From contig JAACJQ010000228.1 of assembly GCA_016879935.1 (NCBI GenBank), positions 1 to 36,919 on the forward strand: a stretch of DNA of 36,919 nucleotides. Direction: 5' to 3'. This document shows, piece after piece, positions 14,596-24,898 of the stretch. Both the position numbers and the translations under genes were made by a program. The notes beneath the pieces were generated by a model that was not told where the DNA came from, did no database searches, and was given only the letters and a program-made list of their open reading frames with translations. How positions within the stretch are numbered: position 1 is the first letter of the stretch; the number at the start of each line of letters is the position of its first letter. The stretch is from Archangiaceae bacterium. Lineage in GTDB: Bacteria > Myxococcota > Myxococcia > Myxococcales > Myxococcaceae.

Positions 14596-16356
14596 CATCG
14601 CCTCTCGCGTGCGCACGAAGACGCTGCAGTCGGCCGAGCGGCAGTCGAACGCGCGCCGCCACCTGCTCCCGAGCTGGGCGCGACGTCGCGGGCCCACCGC
14701 CAGCACGCGCACGCGCCGCTCGTCGAGCCACTCGTCGAAGTTGGCCGTCGTCGCCGGAACGGCGTGTACCGGGTAGTGCAGCTCGGGCGACCACAGCAGC
14801 CCGGGAAACTCGAAGGTTTCGTCGAAGGCGATCGACTCGCCGCGATCGACCACGTTCCACACGGGCGGGTAGTCGGTCGGCCTTCCGTGCGGGCCCACCG
14901 CGACGCGGCGTTGGTCGTCCGTGAGGCTCCAGTACGTCGAGAGTGCAGGCCCGTCGCCCGTCAGCCCGGGCCAGCTCCACGCGAGCGACACCGAGGCGAT
15001 CGCGAGCGCCGCCACCGTCACCCATCGCCCCTCGAGCTTCGACAGCTCACCCAGCGCGAGCGCGAGCACGAGGGCGCCCAACCCCAGCACGTAACGGCCG
15101 AGGGAGGGATCTGGCGAGAGTCCGGCGACGACGAGCGCGAACACGACGAGCAGGCTCCGCCTTCGCACCAGGCCCACGAGCGCGATCGGCAGCGCGAGCA
15201 GAAACGGAAGCCCAAGACCGCCGAGCTTCATGTCGAACGCGGGTGGCGTCGTCACGGCGAGCCACGACACCATCAGACGCTCGACCGTCGTGCCCTGAGC
15301 GCTCGGCAAGGCGGCTCCGGCGGCGAGCAGCTGGTCCACCGCGAACTCTCCCGGGAGCGTCACCGGGCCGAGGTGCAGCGCGACCGGCCAGACCGGGTTT
15401 CCGTGGCGCGCGAGCATCACCAGGTACGTCTCTGCGCCGAAGACGAGGGTGACGAGCAGGAACGCGGCGAGGGGCAGGAGCTGTCGACCCCTGACGCCAC
15501 GAGCGATGACGAAGAGGGCAATCGCCGTGGCTGCGAGTGGTGCCGACGGCTTTCCACCGAGAAAGAGGCCGAGCGACACCGCGCCGAGCAGCAGCGGGGG
15601 GAGCTGCAGCGATCGTTCGAGCACGAGGAAATACACGGCGCCGAGCAGCGCGGCCGCAGTGCCCACGTCGACATAGTTCGTCGGCAGCTGCAGGAAGACG
15701 CACGGCAGGGTGAGCCACAGGGCTCCGGCGAGTGACGCGTTTCGTACGCTGGCGCCGAGTCGTCGCGCGATCGCCGCGGTGAGCGCCGCGCCGGCCAGTC
15801 CGTAGGGCAGCTGCGCGAGGTCGACGAGCCGATCGTCGGGCAGCATCAACCGCAGCGCGATCATGCCCAGCTCGATGTCGTGCGGGTACGTCGAGATGTA
15901 ACGAACGTCGGGCGGCACCTCGGCGAAGCCGTGCGACTGAATGACGAAGTTCACGAAGGGCAGGTGGTAGCCCAGGGAGTCCCACTGCCAGACGGGCAGC
16001 AGCCTCGCCGCCGCGACCGCGATGCCGCTCACGGCCGCCACGAGCATGAGCGCCGGCCAGAGCGCGCTCCAGTCGTGGCGCCAGCCATCACCCGCTCGCT
16101 GAAACGTGGCGCCCACGAGCAGCACCGCTTCGAGGCCCAACAGCACCAGCAGCGCATTCGCCGTGAGCACTCCCAGGGTGCCGAGGAGTCCGACGTTCAC
16201 GTGCACGAGGCCCATCGCGAGCACGGCCGAGGCAGCGAGGCGATCGGTTCGGCTTCCGTGTGGCAGCACCAGCCTCGCAGCGCGAACCGCGCACAGCACC
16301 AGCAACGGGAAGGCGATGGGCAGCAGACCAAAGGGTTCGAGCGCGGCGTCGATCAC
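14584..16356 (-). CDS. Polytopic membrane protein, GT-C glycosyltransferase-like
   Basis: 590 aa with about a dozen hydrophobic segments spread over residues 10-480, then a soluble tail of about 110 residues. The luminal-type motif LPVWQWDSLGYHLPFV after the third or fourth segment, with acidic and aromatic residues, resembles the first extracytoplasmic loop of GT-C glycosyltransferases that use polyprenyl-linked sugars. The tail (PPVWNVVDRGESIAFDETFEF to CSVFVRT) could be a periplasmic domain. It starts with GTG. No other cell-envelope glycan genes are nearby, so the acceptor is unknown. Family assignment rests on topology and one motif, and a plain transporter-like protein cannot be excluded. 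Confidence 0.6.
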   Translation of the reverse strand: MIDAALEPFGLLPIAFPLLVLCAVRAARLVLPHGSRTDRLAASAVLAMGLVHVNVGLLGTLGVLTANALLVLLGLEAVLLVGATFQRAGDGWRHDWSALWPALMLVAAVSGIAVAAARLLPVWQWDSLGYHLPFVNFVIQSHGFAEVPPDVRYISTYPHDIELGMIALRLMLPDDRLVDLAQLPYGLAGAALTAAIARRLGASVRNASLAGALWLTLPCVFLQLPTNYVDVGTAAALLGAVYFLVLERSLQLPPLLLGAVSLGLFLGGKPSAPLAATAIALFVIARGVRGRQLLPLAAFLLVTLVFGAETYLVMLARHGNPVWPVALHLGPVTLPGEFAVDQLLAAGAALPSAQGTTVERLMVSWLAVTTPPAFDMKLGGLGLPFLLALPIALVGLVRRRSLLVVFALVVAGLSPDPSLGRYVLGLGALVLALALGELSKLEGRWVTVAALAIASVSLAWSWPGLTGDGPALSTYWSLTDDQRRVAVGPHGRPTDYPPVWNVVDRGESIAFDETFEFPGLLWSPELHYPVHAVPATTANFDEWLDERRVRVLAVGPRRRAQLGSRWRRAFDCRSADCSVFVRTREAMSAR

Positions 16357-16492
16357 GATGAGGTCACGATCGAGCTGCTGCGCGGCGCCTTCACGGCGCT
16401 CACGTCACGAGCGCGTGTGCCATCGACATGTCACCCGATGCTTCACGCTCGTGACGGAGAACACGCAGCGGCTCACCGTACGGTGCGCGCCC

Positions 16493-17596
16493 ATGATGAA
16501 CGCACTGCTGCTTCTCGTGTTGGCGCAGACCGGGTCGGCCCAGGTGAAGAACGTCGTCGTCATCGTGAGTGACGGCGTTCGGGCCAGCGAGATCTTCTCG
16601 GGCGCCGATCGCGCGCTGATGGGGAAGGGCGGTGGCGTCGAGAACGAGGCCGGGTGCGTCGAGAAGTTCTGGCGTGACGACCTGCAGGCGCGGCGCGAGA
16701 CGCTGATGCCGTTCCTCTGGAAGAAGATCGCCCGCGAAGGCCAGCTCTTCGGAGACGCCTCCCGTGGCAGCCCGATGCAGGTGACCAACCGCGCCCGCGT
16801 CTCGTACCCCGGCTACAACGAGCTCTTCACCGGCGTCGCCGACCCGAAGCTGACCAGCAACGCCTGGGTCGACAACCCGAACGTGAGCGTCTTCGAGTGG
16901 CTGTCGACGAAGGGCTACTCGTTTCAGGCGTTCGCGACGTGGGCCACCTTCTCGCGAATCTTCAACGTCGATCGGTCGAAGCTCGAGGTGCACGCCGGCT
17001 GGGAGCCGCCCTTCGAGGGCGACGCGCTCCGCACCCCGGGGAAGGACCTCATCGACACGCTCTATCGCTCGACGACGCCCGTGTTCGGCGGCAACGCGCT
17101 CGATGCGCTCACCTTCGCCGCGCTCAAGGAGTCACTCGTGACGACGCGCCCCCGCGTGGTCTTCCTGGGGCTCGGCGAGACCGATGAGTGGATGCACGCC
17201 GGCCGGTACGATCTCGCGCTCGAGGCACTGCAACGTGCCGATGCGACCATCGCCGACCTGTGGGCCACCATGCAGGCGATGCCGGAGTACCGCGACTCGA
17301 CGGTGTTCCTCATCACGACCGACCACGGGCGCGGCGGCCTGCCGTGGGACTGGAAGCACCACGGCGCGTCGGTCATCGGCGCCGAAGACATCTGGCTGGC
17401 GGCGTTGGGCCCCGGCATTCCAGCGCTGGGCGTGCGTTCGGGCACGGGCCTCGTCACGCAGGCGCAGGTCGCGAGCACCATCGCGCAGGTGCTGGGCGAG
17501 TCGTGGACGCAGACGGCTCCGCGTGCTGCGCCACCGTTGCCGCTGTGGCCGACGATTCTCTCGCGTTCTGCGCGGGAAGCCCCCCCGCGTCGCTGA
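16493..17596 (+). CDS. Secreted alkaline-phosphatase-superfamily hydrolase
   Basis: 367 aa with a short signal peptide (MMNALLLLVLAQTGSAQ). The metal ligands of the superfamily can be placed: Asp27 in IVSDGVRASEIF, Asp231 and His235 in GETDEWMH, Asp277-His278 in TTDHGRGG, and His289/His290 in WKHHGAS. The DG-x-R-x-S region should hold the nucleophile, probably Ser32 unless another residue serves. The layout matches the type I phosphodiesterase/nucleotide pyrophosphatase or sulfatase-like group. The substrate is unknown. The ATG at 16493 gives the signal peptide. A 136-base divergent region separates it from the membrane-protein gene. Confidence 0.82.
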   Translation: MMNALLLLVLAQTGSAQVKNVVVIVSDGVRASEIFSGADRALMGKGGGVENEAGCVEKFWRDDLQARRETLMPFLWKKIAREGQLFGDASRGSPMQVTNRARVSYPGYNELFTGVADPKLTSNAWVDNPNVSVFEWLSTKGYSFQAFATWATFSRIFNVDRSKLEVHAGWEPPFEGDALRTPGKDLIDTLYRSTTPVFGGNALDALTFAALKESLVTTRPRVVFLGLGETDEWMHAGRYDLALEALQRADATIADLWATMQAMPEYRDSTVFLITTDHGRGGLPWDWKHHGASVIGAEDIWLAALGPGIPALGVRSGTGLVTQAQVASTIAQVLGESWTQTAPRAAPPLPLWPTILSRSAREAPPRR

Positions 17597-17664
17597 GCGA
17601 ACGTTGGGCGGGCGTCGTCTCGGGCCGCGACGCATCGCCGTCGTGACGATTGGGGTGCAGGGGT

Positions 17665-17862
17665 TCAGCGACGCGGCGCCCAGGTGCCGCCATCGACACT
17701 ACTGGCGAAGATGTGCTGGCTGTCTGCGCGGCTGAGCCGCTGGCCGCGGGGCGCCACGAGGTAACGCGCGCTCAGCGTTCCAGCGTCGAGGTCTTCGAGC
17801 GGTTGGAGCCAGACCGGGCGATCAACGACAGAAGCAGCGCGCACGGTCGCACGGCGGCTCAC
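17665..17862 (-). CDS. Small ORF translationally coupled to the Ser/Thr kinase
   Basis: 65 aa (starts VSRRATVRAASVVDRPVWLQ, ends GGTWAPRR). Its GTG overlaps the kinase TGA in the arrangement GTGA, the same coupling seen elsewhere in this window. The composition is protein-like and not arginine-swamped as in most shadow frames here. It would be the last gene of the grpE-dnaK-kinase unit. I do not recognise it. The evidence is the overlap and composition only, so it could still be chance. Confidence 0.45.
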   Translation of the reverse strand: MSRRATVRAASVVDRPVWLQPLEDLDAGTLSARYLVAPRGQRLSRADSQHIFASSVDGGTWAPRR

Positions 17863-19325
17863 CGCCTCTGCGACGCGAGCTTGTTCTTCGTCTGCTCCCA
17901 CGAGTTCACGTCGGCCACGCGGCGCGGAAACTTCGACGACACCAGCGCGCCCAACTCGTGGTCCTTCATCGGCTTCACGGTCTCTCGCACCGCCTGCGCC
18001 ATCTCGAGCGCGTTGCGGTAGCGATCCTCCGGCTTCTTCTGGAGCGCCTTCTCGATGATGTCCCACCAGTGGTTGGGAATGCCCTGGGGCCGCACGAGCG
18101 GGTCGTTGACGATGGCCTCCATCGTCTTGGTGTCGTCGTGCTGATCGAACGCGCGCGTGCCAGTGAGCGCCTCGTGAAGAATGAGCCCCACCGAGAACAG
18201 GTCGCTGCGGCGATCGATGCGCTCGGCGGTCGCCTGCTCGGGAGACATGTACAGCGGCTTGCCCTTCACGATGCCGGGCAGCGTCACCGTGCGGGCGTTG
18301 CGCATCTTCGCGACCCCGAAGTCGAGCACCTTCACGCGCCCGTCGAAGCCCACCATCAGGTTGTGCGGCGAGAGATCGCGGTGCACCAGCCCCATGCCGA
18401 GGCCGTCGTCACCCTTCGCCTCGTGCGCGTGATGCAGCCCTTCGAGCGCCTGCGACACCACCGCCGAGACGAGCCCCTCGGGCAGCGGCCCGTGCGGCCA
18501 GTACACGACGTGGTCGAAGTCGACGCCGGCCACGAGCTCCATGGCGATGAAGTACGAGCCGTTGCCCTGACCGAAGTCGTAGATGGTGATCAGGTTCGGG
18601 TGGTTGAGGCGCATGCCCAGCTTCGCCTCGTCGAGGAACTGCTTCACGATCACTTCGTCGTCGGCCAGCTTGGGCAGAATGCGCTTGAGCGCGACGAGCC
18701 GTGAGACGCCGCCCGGGTTCACCGTGCGCGCGACCATCACCTGCGCCATGCCGCCGGTGCCCAGCGGGTTGAGCAGCTCGTACTTGCCGATGCGGGCGTT
18801 GGGTCTGAACTCACCGGCCTGCGAGAGCTCGTCGAGGCGCTCGCCCGGCGTGTGGCCTTCGGCCAGCGCGATGAACGAGAGCACCGCGCTGTCGAACATC
18901 TCGGCGATGGTGCCGACGAGCTCCATCACCTGCAGGCCGCCGTCCGAGAAGTGGCCGGGCAACACGAAGCCGATGCTGCCGAGCTCGAGCTTGCCGATGT
19001 CGAGGCTGGCCACGAACACCGTGTGCTCGTCGTCCACACGGACGGCCCCGCGCGCGTCGACCCAGCGCATCAGATCGTACAGCCCGCTGCCCCACACCCG
19101 CGTCAGCACCGCGCCCTGCGTGCCCTTCACCTGCACGAAGGCCGACTGCGCGTGAATCATGCGCGCGCACTGGGTGAGGAAGACGTCGGCCGCCGCCGAG
19201 AGCCCGAGCTGCCGTTCGAGACAGTCTTCGAGCACCTCGTCGGCCAGCCGCTGCACCGCGACCAGCCCCCGCAGAAACCGCACCTCTTCGTCGACGGAGT
19301 CGAACTTCAGCGGCGCGCGCTTCAT
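17859..19325 (-). CDS. Ser/Thr protein kinase with N-terminal GAF-like region, dnaK operon
   Basis: 488 aa Hanks-type kinase, soluble (no membrane segment). Residues about 25-155 form an alpha/beta sensor-like region that recalls a GAF domain. The kinase domain spans about 181-450: glycine loop LGTGGMAQV, Lys214 in VALKRI, Glu233 as helix-C partner, catalytic HRDLSPHN (Asp317), DFG (335-337) and SPEQ in place of APE. All catalytic residues are intact, so it should be active. A short basic tail follows. It starts nine bases after the dnaK stop and is surely co-transcribed with grpE and dnaK. Likely targets, by context only, are the chaperone proteins themselves or the divergent LuxR regulators. 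Confidence 0.9.
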   Translation of the reverse strand: MKRAPLKFDSVDEEVRFLRGLVAVQRLADEVLEDCLERQLGLSAAADVFLTQCARMIHAQSAFVQVKGTQGAVLTRVWGSGLYDLMRWVDARGAVRVDDEHTVFVASLDIGKLELGSIGFVLPGHFSDGGLQVMELVGTIAEMFDSAVLSFIALAEGHTPGERLDELSQAGEFRPNARIGKYELLNPLGTGGMAQVMVARTVNPGGVSRLVALKRILPKLADDEVIVKQFLDEAKLGMRLNHPNLITIYDFGQGNGSYFIAMELVAGVDFDHVVYWPHGPLPEGLVSAVVSQALEGLHHAHEAKGDDGLGMGLVHRDLSPHNLMVGFDGRVKVLDFGVAKMRNARTVTLPGIVKGKPLYMSPEQATAERIDRRSDLFSVGLILHEALTGTRAFDQHDDTKTMEAIVNDPLVRPQGIPNHWWDIIEKALQKKPEDRYRNALEMAQAVRETVKPMKDHELGALVSSKFPRRVADVNSWEQTKNKLASQRR

Positions 19326-19334
19326 GTGGGGCCC

Positions 19335-21179
<1,845 letters not shown>

Positions 21180-21252
21180 GACCCCCTCAGAACACGACAG
21201 ATACGTTCCAGAATCATCACAGAATTGCGACCCTCACGGCGAATGATCGGCA
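21180..21252 (-). promoter_or_regulatory. grpE-dnaK intergenic region, possible internal promoter
   Basis: 73 bases that are more AT-rich than their surroundings (CAATTCTGTGATGATTCTGG on the minus strand) and contain a TATCTG that could be a -10 element, 30 to 40 bases before the dnaK start. A GAGGGGG ribosome site abuts the ATG. I see no clear heat-shock sigma consensus and no CIRCE-type inverted repeat. Confidence 0.25.
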
Positions 21253-21999
21253 TCAGGCCTTCGGCGGCTCGTCAGGCGCTGGTGCGGGCGGGGCCGCGTC
21301 CGTTACGGGCGCTTTCGCTTTCGACACCACGACGAGCGCGGGGCGAACGAGGCGATCGTTCAGCATGAACCCGCGCAGGTACTCCGAGTGCACGTGGTTG
21401 GGCGGCATCTCGTCGGTTTCGGCCGCCGACATGGCCTCGTGCTGGTTGGGGTCGAACGGCTCGCCCCTGGTCGAGAACGAGCGCACGCCGTGTTTGCCGA
21501 GCGTGTCTTCGAAGAGCTTGCGGATCATCTCGACGCCCTTCTTCAGGCTCTCGATGTCTCCGCTGGTGCGCGCGTGCTCGAGGGCACGGTCGAAGTTGTC
21601 GACGACGGGCAGAAAGTCTTTCAGCAGCTTCTCGCTGCCGAACTTCTGCACCTCTTCCTTCTCTTTGGTCGCGCGCTTCTTGTAGTTCTCGAGGTCGGCG
21701 ACGGCGCGCAGCATCTTCTCGTGCTCGTCCTTCACCTTGCCCATCAGCTCGCGGCCCTTGGCCATCGAGAGCTCGAGCTGGGCCTTCAGCGTGGCCACTT
21801 CGTCGGTCGCGGGGTCGTTTGCCGGAGCCGGCTCAGCGGCAGCAGCCACGGGTGCCGGTGCAGCAGGGGCGGGCTCTCCCCGAACGGCGGCTTTCGCCTT
21901 CTCGACGCTCTTGAGGGCCTCGTTGATGACGTCGTCGGCGATGCTGGTGGAGAAACTGCCCTTCTCATCGGGTTGACTCACGCGCCGAAGCGTAGCCAC
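21253..21999 (-). CDS. grpE: GrpE nucleotide exchange factor
   Basis: 248 aa nucleotide exchange factor for DnaK. The N-terminus is a low-complexity Ala/Pro-rich arm (about 35-65), then a long coiled coil (about 68-125). The GrpE core follows, with [16 protein letters not shown], and the beta domain has [12 protein letters not shown] and a partial match to the C-terminal GYxLxDRLLRPA block ([20 protein letters not shown]). A Pro/Ala-rich tail of about 20 residues ends the protein. It is longer than typical GrpE (about 200 aa) because of the two arms. It starts with GTG at 21999; a second GTG at 21981 (VSQPDEKG) is possible and neither has a strong ribosome site. It is first gene of the chaperone-kinase unit. 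Confidence 0.93.
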   Translation of the reverse strand: MATLRRVSQPDEKGSFSTSIADDVINEALKSVEKAKAAVRGEPAPAAPAPVAAAAEPAPANDPATDEVATLKAQLELSMAKGRELMGKVKDEHEKMLRAVADLENYKKRATKEKEEVQKFGSEKLLKDFLPVVDNFDRALEHARTSGDIESLKKGVEMIRKLFEDTLGKHGVRSFSTRGEPFDPNQHEAMSAAETDEMPPNHVHSEYLRGFMLNDRLVRPALVVVSKAKAPVTDAAPPAPAPDEPPKA

Positions 22000-22022
22000 A
22001 AGCCGCAGTCCTCGTCTTGCGA

Positions 22023-22064
22023 GAAGGTCACGGGCGCCGCGTGGTGCGCTAAGGTAAGACCTTC
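22023..22064. promoter_or_regulatory. Inverted repeat in grpE/LuxR divergent region
   Basis: GAAGGTC at 22023-22029 and its exact inverse GACCTTC at 22058-22064, 28 bases apart, within the 65 bases between the grpE and LuxR start codons. The second arm abuts the LuxR ATG. This could be an operator or chance; seven bases is short in a GC-rich genome. AAGG at 22051-22054 is the likely ribosome site of the LuxR gene. Confidence 0.25.
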
Positions 22065-22322
22065 ATGCGTCAGTGGACGACGTTTCGCTTTGGCAGAGAG
22101 CAGTTCGCCGTGATGAGCGAAGACGCTCCGCGGCTGACGGTGCCGACCCTGACGCCCGCTGAGCAGCAGGTGCTCGAGCTGTTGCTCTCGGGCGCTTCGA
22201 ACGCCGACATCGCGAAGAAGCGTAAGACGGCGGTGCGCACGGTGGCCAACCAGGTCGCGAGTCTGTTCCGCAAGTACGGTGTCGGCTCCCGCGCCGAGCT
22301 TGCTGCGAGGCTCTCGACGTGA
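22065..22322 (+). CDS. Stand-alone LuxR-type HTH regulator
   Basis: 85 aa, consisting of little more than a GerE/LuxR DNA-binding domain (about residues 28-84): LTPAEQQVLELLLSGASNAD then a recognition helix region TVRTVANQVASLFRKYGV. There is no receiver or sensor domain, only about 25 residues before it. Its TGA overlaps the GTG of the next LuxR gene (GTGA), so the two are translationally coupled. It may dimerise with, or titrate DNA sites from, the longer partner. It is divergent from grpE across 65 bases, so it may control the chaperone unit, but this is inferred from position only. Confidence 0.85.
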   Translation: MRQWTTFRFGREQFAVMSEDAPRLTVPTLTPAEQQVLELLLSGASNADIAKKRKTAVRTVANQVASLFRKYGVGSRAELAARLST

Positions 22323-23332
22323 AGGGCTCGCAGACGGTTGCGGTGATCGAAGCGGCGTATGCGATCGATCGCGCGACGCCCGAGTGGCTCGATGGCGTGG
22401 TGAAGGCGGTCGCGCCCGTGGTCGACGCGGGGCACGGGGCCTGGGCGGCGCTGTATGACGCCTCGAAGCCCGACGCGTTTCGAATGGGCCCGTTCGCTTC
22501 GCACGAAGTACCAGCGCAGCGGCTCGAGCTGCTCGAAGCGGCGGCGCCCATGCTTCCGTACTCGGTCATCGAGCGCACCTTTCTCACGCGCACCTGCGGC
22601 ACGCTCTCGCAGTTGCTGGGCGAGCGCTTCATGAACGAGCACCCGATGGTGCAGGCGTTCGAACAGACGTGGGGCATCGCCGACAGCATCGGCATCAACG
22701 CGCAGGACCCGACGATGTTCGGCTGTGTGCTCGGCGTGCCGTTGCCGAAGCGGCGGGCGGTGAGCGCGACCTTCGCGGCGCGGTGGAGTCGTCTGGCGGC
22801 ACACGTCGCCTCGGGGTTTCGTCTGCGCCGGCAGCTCGACGTGTCGCTGCAGCGTGGCCTCGACGGAGCGGAAGCGGTGCTCGAGCCCGACGGAGACATC
22901 GCCCACGCCGAAGGGCTCGCCGCCGAAGGGCCTGCGCGGCTGGCGCTCCGTGGCGCCGCGGTCGCTCTCGACAAAGCGCGCGCGCGCGCCTCGCGAATCG
23001 CGAGCGGGGACGAGGCGGTCGAGGTGTGGCGGCCGCTGCTCGAGGCGCGGTGGACGTTGTACGACCACTTCGAGCGCGATGGGCGGCGCTACTACGTCGC
23101 CCGGCGCAACGACCCGAAGGTGGCCGAAGACGGGCTGACGCTGCGCGAGCGGCAGGTGGTCGGCTTCGCCAGTCTGGGGCACTCGAACAAGCTCATCGCG
23201 TACGAGCTGGGCCTCAAGCCCTCGACCGTCGCGACGCACCTGTCGGCCGCTGCGAAGAAGCTGGGGTTCGGAACCCGCCTCGAGCTGATTCAGCAGCTGC
23301 GTACGGCCAGGGCGGCGCAGACGACGGGCTGA
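22319..23332 (+). CDS. LuxR-type regulator with N-terminal sensor-like region
   Basis: 337 aa. The C-terminal HTH (about residues 268-330) contains LTLRERQVVGFASLGHSNKL and the helix KPSTVATHLSAAAKKLGF, a clear GerE/LuxR domain. The first 260 residues are not recognised; they include an alpha/beta region (about 20-170) that could be a GAF- or PAS-like ligand domain. It starts with GTG overlapping the previous stop by four bases. Its stop is three bases from the end of the convergent membrane-protein gene. The family usually binds DNA as a dimer; the signal is unknown. Confidence 0.85.
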   Translation: MKGSQTVAVIEAAYAIDRATPEWLDGVVKAVAPVVDAGHGAWAALYDASKPDAFRMGPFASHEVPAQRLELLEAAAPMLPYSVIERTFLTRTCGTLSQLLGERFMNEHPMVQAFEQTWGIADSIGINAQDPTMFGCVLGVPLPKRRAVSATFAARWSRLAAHVASGFRLRRQLDVSLQRGLDGAEAVLEPDGDIAHAEGLAAEGPARLALRGAAVALDKARARASRIASGDEAVEVWRPLLEARWTLYDHFERDGRRYYVARRNDPKVAEDGLTLRERQVVGFASLGHSNKLIAYELGLKPSTVATHLSAAAKKLGFGTRLELIQQLRTARAAQTTG

Positions 23333-23335
23333 CCT

Positions 23336-24010
23336 TCACCGCAGCGTGCGGACGAACACGACGACCCACACCGGCGCGAAGGCGAGCGTGAGCAGGGGGC
23401 TGAACCGCGCCGCGTCGAAGACGGTGATGACGCCCAGCGGCGCCGCCACGATTCCCGCGCCTCCGCAGAGTCGCCGCCACCAGCCACCTTCGAGGAAGAG
23501 CGAGAGCCCCAGCGCCGCCGTCACCACGGCGAGCAGCTCCCATTTGACGAGGGTGAAGGCGCGGAGCGGCCCGAGCAGGGGCGCGATGTCGGCGGCCGAC
23601 GTGGTGGCCGTCAGGCGCAGGAGCACCTGGTTCTCGGCGAGGTCCGACAGCGAGGCGAGGGCGGCGAGTGGCACCAGCGCCAGCAACCATCTCTGGCCAG
23701 GTCTTCGTGCCGCCACGACCGAGCCCGCGATGAGCAGCCAGCCGTAGGCGACGAGGTAGAGCGCGTCGAGGCGGTTGAGCCGGTCGAGCGCTTCGCGAGC
23801 GGCAGTGTTGGTGGGTTCGCCAATCACGCCTTCGACGTCGGCGACGCTCTGCGCGAACTCGAGCGCGAGCACCGCGTTCCCCGCGAACCGCCCCTCGAGC
23901 GGGCGGGCGGGCGTGATGGGAAACAACATCCAGAAGGCGGTGAAGCTGACGACGACGAGGCCAGCGACCGCAGCGCTGCGTTCCAGCTTGCGAGCGGCCA
24001 GCGCGTTCAC
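23336..24010 (-). CDS. Hypothetical polytopic membrane protein
   Basis: 224 aa with about six hydrophobic segments (for example AAVAGLVVVSFTAFWMLFPI near the N-terminus and LLTLAFAPVWVVVFVRTLR at the end). It contains an extracytoplasmic-looking loop after the first segment (EGRFAGNAVLALEFAQSVAD). The GTG start overlaps the stop of the upstream H1-tailed gene in the GTGA arrangement, so the two are translationally coupled. The open frame extends far upstream, but that part is antisense or out of frame with the H1-tailed gene and is not used. I do not recognise the family. Confidence 0.68.
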   Translation of the reverse strand: MNALAARKLERSAAVAGLVVVSFTAFWMLFPITPARPLEGRFAGNAVLALEFAQSVADVEGVIGEPTNTAAREALDRLNRLDALYLVAYGWLLIAGSVVAARRPGQRWLLALVPLAALASLSDLAENQVLLRLTATTSAADIAPLLGPLRAFTLVKWELLAVVTAALGLSLFLEGGWWRRLCGGAGIVAAPLGVITVFDAARFSPLLTLAFAPVWVVVFVRTLR

Positions 24011-24519
24011 TCTTCGGTCGCGACGGGCTTCTTCTTGCCCATCGACTTCTTCTTCGTCGCGGCCTTGCCGGCCGAGGCCTTCTTCACGCCTGTGCCGCGG
24101 CCGACGGTCTTCTTCGTCGCCGCCTTCGGCTCCGGGGCTGGCGCGGGAGCGGTCTCCATCTCGGGCGGCGCAGCGTTCTTCGGGGTCGGCGCCGGGGCTG
24201 GCGTGGACGCGGCGTCGTCGACCGGCTTCGTCGCCGTCGTCTTCAGCTGCCGTGCGACCTCTGACAACGCGCCCTCGGCCTGCTTCACGCCGACCTCGAC
24301 GAGCGAGGCGAGCTGCTCGGCCGTCTTGCGGGCCCACACCGAGGCCTCCTGCACGCCTTCGCGAACCTTCGCCTGACGCTCGGGGTCCTGCGCTTCCTTC
24401 ATGAGCCGCTCGGCTTCCTTCTTCACGTCACCGGCGGTGCGTTTGAAGTCCTCTCCGGCCTTCTTCAAGAAGCCCTTGAACTTCGCGTCCCACTGAGCGC
24501 CCGAGTCGTTGGTCGGCAT
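24007..24519 (-). CDS. Helical protein with Lys/Ala-rich histone-H1-like tail
   Basis: 170 aa. Residues about 5-95 are amphipathic helix (FKGFLKKAGEDFKRTAGDVK and later EQLASLVEVGVKQAEGALSE), similar in feel to phasin or YtxH-type coiled proteins. A Pro/Ala linker (about 105-135) leads to a basic tail rich in KK, AT and GK (KKASAGKAATKKKSMGKKK), like bacterial histone H1-type DNA- or polyanion-binding tails. The start is placed at the second Met because a GAGGAG ribosome site lies nine bases before it; an ATG seven codons upstream overlaps that site. It is coupled to the membrane-protein gene by a GTGA overlap. It could be a nucleoid-associated, granule-associated or membrane-tethered protein. 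Confidence 0.72.
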   Translation of the reverse strand: MPTNDSGAQWDAKFKGFLKKAGEDFKRTAGDVKKEAERLMKEAQDPERQAKVREGVQEASVWARKTAEQLASLVEVGVKQAEGALSEVARQLKTTATKPVDDAASTPAPAPTPKNAAPPEMETAPAPAPEPKAATKKTVGRGTGVKKASAGKAATKKKSMGKKKPVATEE

Positions 24520-24528
24520 GGTGTGATT

Positions 24529-24534
24529 CTCCTC
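24529..24534 (-). promoter_or_regulatory. Ribosome site GAGGAG deciding the start of the H1-tailed gene
   Basis: GAGGAG on the minus strand, nine bases before the ATG at 24519. It lies inside the coding frame that would result from the upstream ATG at 24540, which argues for the downstream start. Confidence 0.7.
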
Positions 24535-24648
24535 GAACATGACTTCGTAGCTCCTGTCGCGCAGATGGCGAAGCGTGGGGTGGCGGGTGGTGAACGCGCC
24601 AGCGACCGCTCGATTTCCGCGAAGGAGCCCGCCCGAACGCTCGAAGCG

Positions 24649-24864
24649 CTACGACGGTGACGGAGGCTTCGGCTCGTTCGGTGCTGGCGCTTCTTTCGGG
24701 TCGCGCTTCGGGCCAGGGCCGTGCTCCCAGTCGTGCGGGAACTGCATCTGACGGAACTTGATCCAGATGACCCAGGTGAGAATGCCGACGAAGACGAGCC
24801 CGGCGATCTCTCTCACCGTCCACCCGTCGGGCAGCTCCAGCGCAAGCGGCAGCAACACGTTCAT
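24649..24864 (-). CDS. Small single-TM hypothetical protein
   Basis: 71 aa. After a short hydrophobic start (MNVLLPLALELPDGWTVREI) comes one membrane segment (AGLVFVGILTWVIWIKF) and a polar, Pro-rich cytosolic or periplasmic tail with a HDWEHGPGPK motif. It lies 34 bases downstream of the HSDL2-like gene on the same strand and may share its transcript. The function is unknown. The chosen ATG is the only one that gives a sensible membrane protein; the longer frame is antisense-type sequence. Confidence 0.6.
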   Translation of the reverse strand: MNVLLPLALELPDGWTVREIAGLVFVGILTWVIWIKFRQMQFPHDWEHGPGPKRDPKEAPAPNEPKPPSPS

Positions 24865-24898
24865 GGCGTTCCTTCGAGCCGGGTGACGAGGTGAGGGT

